The position numbers were made by a program, and so were the translations under genes. The notes below the pieces were generated by a model, which was not told the origin of the DNA, ran no database searches, and saw only the letters and a list, made by a program, of their open reading frames with translations. From Protula sp. h YS-2021 (Eukaryota; Annelida; Polychaeta; Sabellida; Serpulidae), in contig OX457032.1 of assembly GCA_949752745.1 (NCBI GenBank), positions 11,729,543 through 11,793,542 of the forward strand: a stretch of 64,000 nucleotides of DNA, in the 5' to 3' direction. Below are positions 41,441-53,100 of this stretch, piece after piece (position 1 is the stretch's first letter; every line of letters begins with the position of its first letter).

Positions 41441-43507
41441 AACTATAGCGACAACTTTTAACGGTCCTGGCTCTTATATGTGATCAAACCGAATATACGA
41501 TAGCACTACAACATTCACGCGTGTGTTTAATGAAAATCGTAACTAACGAAGTAATGAACAATAACATAGTCTAATACACAACGTATCTGTAAAATAATAT
41601 TGGCAATTATGTTTTATAATATGGCGAAATTGTGAAATCAACAAAATTTGCACTTTCTCTTTTTTAATTTTTTCGCGGTAGAAATTGCGTGATTTTATAA
41701 ACTTTACTAATATATCGCTATTGTTTCAATTTTCTTTTTATTGTAATTCTAAAATAATCACTGATATGTTCAATTTAATTTCCAAAATGTCGTTTTTGTT
41801 ACTTCATAACACTGCTGATGACTTGTAATATTAAAACATTAATTGGCTGTTCCTTGCCGCTAGTTGTAAATGGGTACTAGATTTTAGGTTCTTTTCTTCC
41901 TTGTGTTTTTATTATCAATTTCAAAATCATCTACAAATGTTATCTGAGAGTTTTGCTAGGCTAGTCTTATTAAATGTGCAGTATACTCGCAGATATGACA
42001 GAGACCCTAGTACCTGACTATCGAACGGATATTTGAGATTGTTGTTCAAATACTCTTGCACATGACAATAAAATTGAAGCTATGGTATCACAATTAAAAT
42101 TGCTATATGATGTGTTGATATTTTAGTAAGTTAAGACCCTATGTACACTGTATGCCTTTAAAATATTTTCTATTAATTACATGTTTCAGGATTATGTTTT
42201 CATTCAAGTAAGTAATGATGCTACAACTGTTAAGGTGGGGTTAAGGTCGATTGCCTATGACGCTGGAAATTTACAATCGTTGTGAGGGCTTTACGCGTTG
42301 CATTTTAGCCTGTTGTATTCGTCTAAATAATTATAAATAAATAATACATATTGCGCTTTCATTCCATTCCAAATCATGATGCTTACTTGATTTATCAGAG
42401 GTTTACCTAACCAGTTAAAAGATAAAATTTAGACCCCATTGTTGATAAGTAAATTCAGGGATACGTGAGCTATGGCAATTATCAAAGTAATGAAGGGTTT
42501 GTACACACGGACTTCAACTTTGCACTTTATTTAACAAACTTAATCGAACAAGGCTAGAGTATTGTAGTAAATCCTAGAATTATTACCAAGTGAAATCAGA
42601 GATCGGTTTAGTTCCTTTTATCTATGATCTTAAAATCAATGTATGAAGTGAATGCAATGTGCCAATGCTGTTGGTCAGACATTACGCTACAGGAGTCACT
42701 GAGGGTGGCTGAGGGTTTTCCTTAAACACAGTGACGTCATACAGGAAAATTAGCAGCTTTCAGTCGCATACGTTCCAACCCTAATCATGGACACATTTTT
42801 GTGAACAATCTGAATGCTGAAGCCTCATGGATAACTAAACAAACATAAATTGATCGTTTACTTTCCATCAAAATAGGCCATTCATTAAAATATTGTGAGT
42901 CGAACGAAGAATAATGGCACCAATGCAGACGGAGACTATTTGCTAGTCCAACAAAAGATCTACGTCAGAGACTGCGAATACCATGCCCTTATCCAGCAAC
43001 ATATATAAGTTATAACAATTACCACTTAACTTTAAAAAAAGTTTTAAATCCTATTTCGGGTATGGTTTGTCAGCATATGCACCTGGCTATTTTACTGCAT
43101 CAGTAGTTTCATTTCAAGAGCTAGTGTAAATATTTTAATGTAAAAAGTGGTATAATACCCCAGATAATTAAAAAAATATTTTAGTAATTTAAACTTTAAC
43201 TCACATGAATAGACATTCAGAACCTAAGATCCAGTTTCTACAATAGCTAATCTACAACAGCCTATACATCTAGCTAAGTATAATCTAGCTTGAAATAAAT
43301 ATAGAAGGAAAACGATAATGAAAGGATGATTTTTTATTTTCTAGACTTTTTTATAGCATAAAAATAAGTACCATATTTATTCCAGATTTTATTAAATCAC
43401 ACAGTATATCTTGTGAAAAATCATTCGCGTAATCAATTATTGAAGTTAATTAGATAATGTCTGAGCATATGGAAATAGATTCAGTAAACGTCAATGATGT
43501 GCATCTT
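41441..43507. other. Intergenic region between convergent genes B and C
   Basis: AT-rich, about 2 kb, both 3' UTRs included. AATAAA for gene C lies on the - strand at 43333-43338. No other gene or repeat recognised. Confidence 0.5.
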
Positions 43508-44177
43508 TTATGCATCTTCACCCTGGTCGTATCCCATCGACTCTGATTGGTTTGCTGGAGTCGTAAGCACATTTTGCATGGGTACCACCTCTTCCTGCTT
43601 AGGTCTTCCATTCTTGTACTTCACAACAACCAATGAAATTATGGCAACTATAGCAACCAAGCCACCCAGACTTCCTACAATTATTCCTGCTTGCTTTCCG
43701 CCTGCAAATCAAGCAAAGTTATACGTTGACAATGTAACGTACTCTTGAAAATCCCTTCTTTAACATCCTTCCATAACCGCCTTACGTAAGTAATGTAAAG
43801 ATTTCTATACGCTATTTTAAGACAAGGAATGTCTCGCTTATTCGCCATTAATCATTAAATCTAGCTAAGCATAGCATAAACAATTATGAATCATATGGTG
43901 AAGTAATATGAAACCACAGAATGACAGCCAGAGGGTTACAAAGATATGCACTGCTCGTTTCCGGTTGTGAAAGTAATATGAAACTACAGAATGGAAGCCA
44001 GAGGGTTAAAAAGATATGCACTGCTCGTTTCCGGTTGTGCTTCGCCGCCAATCTCGTCCTGTGAAGCGTAGAGGTCGGGCGCCCTGAAGTCTTTAGGTAG
44101 GCGGTGTTCTTTATTCATTTTATGCACAGGAAAGTCTTCTGGCCTCTTAAAGAAACTTTGACCTTTCTCAGCCAATT
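43508..44177 (-). CDS. Gene C exons 20-21 (stalk, membrane helix, tail)
   Basis: Exons 44022-44177 and 43508-43701. Stalk begins ELAEKGQSFFKRPEDF; the helix is GIIVGSLGGLVAIVAIISLVVV, followed by KYKNGRPK and a tail with EEVVPMQNV and GYDQGEDA. Exon 20 uses donor GTGCAT; a 70-bp duplication of that boundary lies just downstream. Confidence 0.82.
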
Positions 44178-47100
44178 CTAACTCAACAGACAATTGCATA
44201 TATGTTATGTTCATTCTTATATTCCAGTATTGTAAGCAATTTATCAATGATTTTGGTTGTTAATCAAATTAAAAAGTCGTATATCTAATTTGCCAAAATA
44301 ATAAATAAGAGCTATTTTTATGTTATTTGATTAAAAAAGATATGTATGTTATACGTTACGTTACAATGCAGCGAAATACACAGAAAAGCATCCCCAGTTA
44401 TATGACGCGCATAATATATTTTACGAATAAACTGCACAGTCATTTTCTGGCTGGTAAGAGGCTGGTAAGAAGACCTCGCTAACAAGTAAATATAAAGAAG
44501 TGTAGTACATCAGCTTTAACATTAATTTACAAATGGTACCTTTCTTGAACAAATCTTGTCTAACTTGACATACGTAACCGTGGTAATAGTACTCATAGCA
44601 ATAGTAATCATCCCATTGGCCAGACAGATGGTACATGCGCACACAGTTTTGGGTGCCGTCCCAATCATTCGGTTCTCCTGGAGCCCACTGTGTGTAATCC
44701 ACGCTCTTACCGTTCTCCCATATGTACGGATAACCTTGGTAAAAGCAAAAATTATAAGATAATATTCTATAATACAAATAAATATTGCAATTTCAGTTTT
44801 CAAAGATTTATTGGTTTGGACTGCATCTTTATGCTATATAGCACACTTTATTAAAACACTTTTCTATTTTTAAAAGCAAGTGTTCAAACTCTAATAAACT
44901 ACACAATACTGCATAGCTACTGTTATAGGAGAGCTTAGCTTTGAAATCAAAAACAAAATAAAATAAAAGTTGAACCAAGGTTCCCTATGTTCTTACCATA
45001 GCCGTACTTATTCAAACCTATCCAGACATCTGGAGAGTAGTAGTCATCGTAATTGTACTCATTAACCTTCTGATAGATGTACCAATTTTCCTCGTAGCTA
45101 TGGATTGATGCTAGAGATGCATAGGAACCGCCCATCTGATGACAAAGCCTGTCAGTAAAATAAAAATTTTATGCTACACGGACTGTCAATCAAAATAGAA
45201 AATATGAGACAATTGCTGTAGACTGATGCCACTGATACTTTGGATCTGCGCATCTGTTAACACGGGCTTTCCATCTAAAGAGAAAATATCATATCATAGC
45301 TGTGGATTGATGCATCTGTTCACACCGGCTGTCAAAGAAAAAGGAAATGTTATATCATAGCAACATCACAATAACATAAAACATTTAATGCAATAGCTGG
45401 TGTTTTATATCCAATTTATTACATGGAACAATATGTACATATCTAGTAATAATAAAATACTGAAATTAATTAGCCAAATATTTGCTACTGCAAGAAATAC
45501 TTTCATTCTCAGACTACAGTCATTGTTCTTTAATAGTTATTGTATGTTTTAGGTTTCATGGCTTATTTAATGTAGCAATCATCCAATTCCCTTATTTAAT
45601 AACACTTTATGCAGTTTCTAAATTCTTACGACAGAGCTTCGTCCCACGATCTGTAGTCATTGGGACGTACAAGGAGACAGTTATCGCCCCATACATCCCA
45701 GTTTCCGCTAGGGCAGTCCTGATCGCCGGGAGGGGGCATTTGGGGTGTTGTAGGCATGTCGCCTAGGCGAGAGCAGAACAACTTCATGTAAAATTATCAA
45801 TATGTGTGCATATCTTGCATATGGATTATAGTAATTAACAACCACAAAAATCTTATCATTATTTTTCAATTACCAGCAAAAAAATGGGCATTGGCATTAA
45901 TACATAAAGATTCTGTAAATATGTAAAATACATGCATTTTAGATCACTTTGGCAATTTTGCATACCTTTGGAAGCTTTGCAGACATAATGTTTGTAGGTG
46001 TAGTCATAATAATCACAGCGCGCGTCATTCCACATTCCCGGCCATGACGTCACCCACATCTCCACACAGTTTTCATAGTACGGGTCTGACGGCTCTCCTG
46101 GGGCCCAGTTCCGGAAATCTGAGTCTGATCCATCGAGCCAAACGAAGCCATCAGCTGTATGAATTCAGAAATTATTCATTATAAAATCACTTGATATTGA
46201 TTTTTACACTTACGTAATTGGATTTAAACGTCCTTTCTATTTTGGATTAAATCATCTAAACTGTAATATGTTTTAATACAACAGTGTGGTCTTCTTTTTC
46301 TGACTCTTTATCAAACTGCATTTGCAATGAAATATTTTCATCCAAAAGTTTTATAGAAACGCGTTACCTCATTTAAGCAAATATGTCGGTGTTAGTTAAG
46401 GTTCTAACGTTTGTTTTTTGCAAGGTTTTTTTTATATCATAGGATTTTATATTGCTTCACACCTGAAATAATATGCATCAAACTGTTTTCTTGACCTTTT
46501 CATAAACCATCTGCCATGTTATGCATGCAACTAAATAGTTGATACGCACTACCAATCTGGCTGCGAATCAGACCGATCCAGGTGCCGTAGTTGTATGGGT
46601 CACCTCTGAGCTGATCCAGGATCCACTCGTTCTCGTAGATGTTTTCAATGGTGGCAAGAGATGACACGTGTGAAGTTCCGCCTTGCTGTGAAGAACAGAA
46701 AAAATCATACTTCAATATAACAATATAGAAATAAGATCACCAAGGCATATAAAATTACTGAAGGGTACACTATGAGGCTATTTCTTTCAAATATAACTTT
46801 TGTAAGAGACAAAACCCTTGGCGTTCTGACTTAATGTGTCCTTTGTCCTCACTTCTAACGGTGTAAAAATATGTCATCAAAGCAATTAAGCGCTCTACTT
46901 TTTAAAAGATGTTTTGTAGTCTAAAGGAAATAGGCAAATATTAAATGTAAGTGAACTAAAATTCTTTCTGTCGGAAAGCTTTCAAAATATATTCATTACC
47001 GCTCTACAGTCTGAGATTGCGCTTGCATGATCAAAGGTAGTAGTTGAAAAATAGTAGCAGTTGTTTCCGTATTCGAGCCATCTACCAAGTGGACAGTAGC

Positions 47101-50100
47101 CGCCTACACCTCCTTCTGGTGTACTAGGAGGCTCCTCTGTGAAATACACAACACATGAGTACTTGTGCGCGCCTGTACTCGATGCTGTTGTCAGCATATT
47201 TACCGTTTGCTTTAAGAAAAAAGATATTAAGCTTTGTTGATGATAGCAAAGACTTGATTTATTTAGCGCCATGGGCGTTGGGGCACATTGCTGTTCATTA
47301 CGTCACATCCGCCCCAGGAACATGTGATTGCTAACACAAATAATCACCATCGGTTTGCTTACAAACAGAAGATGGGTGTTGGAGTACATGGTGCCGTTCC
47401 ATTCTTGTTTGTTGTTTATGACGGCACATCCTTCTCTTGCCCCTATTGCGCCGTCGCTCTGTTTACAGACAGGGGTATGCGACTTCTAACACATGAACGT
47501 ACCGTCGGTTTGCTTACATATCGAAGCATGGGTGTTGGAGCACATAGTATCGTTCCATTTTTGGTTGCTCTTCATTACCACACACCCGTCTCCCGCTCCT
47601 ATTGCGCCGTCATCCCAGTTCATGTAATAACCATACGGCCAGCCATCTACCCACTCGTAGAATCCATTCTCATCCTTTATAAGCATGTACAGTAGTAGTA
47701 CCAAAAAGAAGGGCAATATTTTGTATGGGTGCTCTTTTTAAATTACAACATAAGCCTATTACATATCAGCGGGGCAGATGAAAGACATAGCACATAATAA
47801 GAGTAAATATTTGCTGTATAATCGATCTTATTCTTAAAATTCATCGTGTCATATCACGCTTTTATACAATGATCTTCTAATTTTCATCTACTCTGGTCAA
47901 ATCGTAGAATTAAATTTCAAAATCATTATAATCTAAGCGTTCAAGTGTAGCTGTCATATGCTTTTATTCAAATAAAAAATTGATTAGACTCAAATTGAAT
48001 TCAGATTCAACTAAATCTTTCAATGGTTTCTAAGTTACATCCTCTTACACGAATTCCATACTGTTTTCCAGCTCTCTTTAGCTGGTAACTTACAGTCCTT
48101 AGCCCGATCCAAACAGGAAAATCGCTTTGTGCGGCCAGATACACAGCAGCGTTCTCCGCCTCGTAGTGGATTGATACCAAATGACCACCCTGACGTCACA
48201 TGCAAAACACACTGTGAGCACTACACTATCAAAACCGTCATAGACAAAATACCACCCTTATGTCACATGCAATTAAACTGTGAGAATTGTACCAACAAAA
48301 CCGTCATACACAAAATATCACCCTGATGTCACATGCAAAGTATGATGCGATTACTAAACGAGACCGTTTTTGCTACCGCGTAGCAAATATTACACTCAGC
48401 GCCACAAAATACGATTCTGAACTGTCACATTTCAAAATTGAGCATTAACTAGGAGGTCAAAGTCAATGAGGTAAGCTCAAAGTAAACTCAAAATGACTGT
48501 AGATGTTTTCGAGATAATGGTTAACTTCTTGTTTTTCACTTGACCATGACCCAGGAGGCCAAGGTTACCGAGATAATTTCATATATCTTCTTTTAGGCCA
48601 AAAGGGTCCAAAATAGGCTCAAAATCATTCTATCGCTAGCCGTTTTTAATGATAATGGTCACCTTCCTTGACCATGACCGATTGCCTCTTACATATCGTC
48701 TGTTAGGCCAAAAGGGTCGAAAATAAGTTCAAAATCGTTCTATCTCTAGCCATTTTCGAGACAATAGCCCACTTCCGGTTTTTTACTTTGACCATGGCCG
48801 AGGAGGAAAGATACGGAAACACCTTACTAAGTAGTACGAAAGCACTAAACTAGGGAATTGAAAATTCCTAAGTGTAATTATCGAAAATGTCATAGTCAAA
48901 TTTACACAGTGACTTCAAGCGCTAAGTACAAAATGAATACCAAATGTCACATACAATTTAGCGCAAAGACGTCACATGCAAAACACTTAGTTCGTGCTAA
49001 ACCATCCAAACTTCAAAACATTAAAAAAACAAACAAAAAAACACAATTGACAGTGTGCTAAATAATCAGCCTGAATGTCAAAGTTACGAGACAACAATAA
49101 TAAAGTGGTAACTGTGCAAGCTTTTAACAACAGGAATCTTACATTTTACAAAGTGAGAACTTAAAAGTGATACCCGTATAAACGAATCGAATAATAATCT
49201 TATAATGCCCGATGTAAATTGCAACATTAGTTTAATGATACGTCTTTTAGTGTGAGTTACAAACAACACATTATAATTTATAAAGTACTTAGTTGTTAAG
49301 CTTAAGGGCAAGTTGTTAATGAGCATTATACAGTTCAAGATTCAAAATTCAAAAAAGAACTAAAATTCTCATCAAACACATAATTCATAAGAGAGCACAG
49401 AAGAAAAAAGATAATGCTTCTTTATATTATTGTCCCGCTCTTGTGCACCAGCAAAACTATTATCGCTTTCTTTTAATCTTACCAGGCTAACACAATTGTC
49501 TCTGGCACTGGCCCACGTTCTTGCTGTAGAGTCGTATCTATAGCAAGCGTACCAGTATGGCGTCCAGCCGTCTGGACATGTGTGCGGGGTTGTTGGTTGG
49601 GGTGTGTTGATGATGTTTGCCGGATCTACCAAGGAAAACAACAACGACTTGTTTTATCACTGTGGAACGACGCAGGAGTAAAAAATCGGCAGAATTATCA
49701 ATGGTTTTCCAACAAGTCTACTTCCTACTCCTCCTCAACCGTCACCACCTCCTACTATTACTTGCTACTTGCCAGGGCATGGGTGTGGGGTTGTAGACTG
49801 TGGTGTCGCGTCAATATTATCCGGATCTTTTAATTGCCCAGAAAAGTTCAGATAAAATATTAAAGAATTATCTTACTTGTTGTATACTTTGACACTTTAA
49901 TTGGTTTCTTACTCTTTTGATTAAAAGATTTTTTCAATATTCAATTTGTTCAATATTCAATTAGTACAGTTTACTAAATTTATCTTTCCCTATATTTGTC
50001 TATATATGTTTGGTGATGTCCCACCTTTGTATGTCTGACAGACGTAGCCCCGCCTGGTGTCACAGCGCATGTTTCCCCACTCACCGGCATTGCTCTGATA

Positions 50101-53100
50101 GGCTTGCAATTCCACGCACAAGTTAGTCTTGTATTTGAAGAAAAGTATTTAAAATAGTAAAGGAGATTAAGTACTGATTCACATTTGAAACAATTAAAAT
50201 ATATATAAATACAGCTTTAGTAAAAAGATTCATATTAATGGAAAGGCGTTAGCATAATAAGCCATTTGCATTTGTTATAGCTGCGATTTTCGATGCTTAA
50301 TTTTCTTATGAAATATTTACATGATTTAAAAACATGAAACAGAGTGAATAAATCCCTGTTTTAGAGGCTTTTTGTGCATTTTGTTGAACATAATGAGTCA
50401 ATCTCTAGATTCTGTTAAATACTCACGACATCACCGGGCTCACCGGGAGCCCAGTTTGAATATCTTGGCTCAGTGTTGTCTGCCCACACCCATGTCTGAT
50501 GTTCAGTAGCGTAGTGATAGCCAATCCACAGTCCATAGGTGGTTGATTGCAAATACTGAGCCACCAGTGCTACAAAATATATTTCAAACGAATAAAATAA
50601 AGTTTCGAATAAACTGAGATATTTTTAACAACAAAAATTATTCTGCACATCTTATCGCAATTCATTTTCATGAGCAGTAATAGAAGTCACAGCCATCATA
50701 GATTTTGTAGTATTTTTGCAAAGAAAAATCTGTCTATGGTGTGAACTAAGACCGTAATACAGTCTTCTTTTATTTTAAGCGGACGCCAACGCAAGATTGC
50801 TGTTGATGCTAGCCAGGTACACTGCACCCACTCCAAGCAAAAGATGCTGAACCTCCAACTCTACCCCTCATCAGATCCGCATCGCCCGCACTGTCGCCAT
50901 TTGCCTCATAGCTGTAGATATCAGCGAGGTACACCCGACCCCTACCAATAATCATATCCCCCTCACATTCTCACCCCTCGTGGGTGTGGATGCTAGCGAC
51001 ACCTCCATACCCCCTGCGCATTAGACCTGCCCCTAGCACTATCACTGTTTTCCTCGCGGCGTGCATGCTAGCGTCACCCTACATCCCTCCCGCATCAGAT
51101 GTGCCTCTGGCATTATCACCGTTTTCCGCACGTCTGTGCTTGCTAGCGTCACCCCATACCCCCTTCCGCATTAGATCCGCCTCTGGAACTATTACCGTTT
51201 TCTTCGTGGCTGTGGATGCTAGCGAGGTCCGGGGAAATGCCTGGTCCATCCCGGCAAGTGTCCAGCGCTTGTGACCACATCTGCCCATCCGCTTCGTCCT
51301 CCACTACTACCACCTTCAGGCACTTGTTATCTGTCAGATCACATTTTGTTTCGTCATACCACAACCTCCCCATGACATGCAGCCCCTTGTCAGCCTGGCA
51401 ACTTATCGGAGTAATTTAATTAAACTTGCATTAAATAGGTTACGTTCAATCATGTAAGCGCTTTCAAAGAGCAATTTCAATTATTTAACTGAGAATATAA
51501 TGGTTAAAATGTATTTAATTTTGTACGCGTTGTTTAAATAAATTAGTATATCTACAATTTGTAATGTTACAGAAATAAATTGGTTTATTTAGATAAAATG
51601 CCTACCGAAGCCAATGTAGTCCTGTGGACAGTATCCATCCACGAGAGACGTGGGCGGGACGGTAACTGGTGAATCCGAGCCTGGAGCCTTACTGCACGCA
51701 AAGCCTTTGTTAAAGCCACAGTTTCCAGCAAACCACCAACCTAAGGTGTTCAGCAACAAAGCAGTTTATGTTGTTCAATATAATCATAACTGCTAAATTA
51801 TGTGGACTATAGTGTATTTTTATTGAGAGGAACGTCAACTTATTTTTTTACAATGATGTCGAAGGATGCAGCGTGATATATGTGTTCGCTGGTTTTTGCA
51901 GCCTCAAGCGTCACACCGTATATACAGCCACAGGTTTCTACTGATAGTTATTATGCACTTTATACTCACCCTCGTTGTTTCCGATGGTAGACCGGATCCC
52001 GGCTGAGGCATAGCTGTCGTAGGCAAGGATGTCCCATCGATCGCTTCTACCCACACATGTGTACTCCCAGTACCAATCCCAGTGGTACCAGTACCAAGTG
52101 TATGCCGCACAATTCTGCTCCTGTTAATTATACTTCTAAATGTGCATATGCTGAAGATTTTAATAAGCCTAGAAATTTTTCAATAATAAAAAATTACTTA
52201 GCTGTGTTAAATATTAAAACACACAAAATAGAAACCTTAATGATTTCCAGCATTAAAATGACAGTATAAAGTAATTGCTATATCCATATATACTAACTTG
52301 TTTAGATATTATTTGACTTGGAATGAATGTAAAGATAAATATTTATCCGCTTTGCTGTTACTGGATTAATGCTTCATGTATGACTTATTAGGACATTCAT
52401 GTTGGTCAAATTTTAATAGATGGCTGATGAAATGTTTATTGAAATAGTCCCCATGCAATTGTTAGTCATTTACAAGAACTTACAGCAGTATTAAGTATGA
52501 TTCTTGTAGATATAAAGCATCACATTTGACATCGTTATGTGTGCAAATTTCATGCAACAGTCATAGAATAATAGCTTAACTGCACTCTCGAACTAGAAAT
52601 ATCACACACTATTTTTAACATATTGAAAAAAGAGCACATTTGCTCCTTTATTAATATAGCAGCATGCGTAGACAGGCACCATGGGCAAGTTTATTTCATA
52701 TCTGGCATAATAGGAGAATAAACTTACGATGTCGCACCGGTATTCACACCAGTATTGATCTTTATCGTAACCGCCTCCGAAGTAGAATGTGTCTATGCCA
52801 TCTGCGTCCGTTGGTCTGTCGTATCCTGGCTCCAAGATTCCATACAAGGCTGTAGAGTAGTCGTAACGCTGGAATTCTCCCGAGGCTAAACAAAATATCA
52901 ATGGTAAAATGTAACTAAGAAGAACAGTTGAGGAGCTCTGTGGCTGGAGATTGAAAAATAGTATCTATTTTTCAATTCCTTCAGATACTTACGGCAAGTT
53001 ATAGATTCTAAGAAGTTTATAACTATGGTACGGATTCAAAGCAGTTTATAGATATGGTGCAGATTCCAAGTAGTTTACAGATATGGTATGGATTCTGAAC

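Noticed and set aside
51149..51420. Possible upstream extension of gene C exon 8 (ADKGLHVMGRLWYDETKC)
   Set aside because: The frame is open and looks protein-like, but no AG acceptor in the right phase was found and the other three genes splice at the same downstream site.
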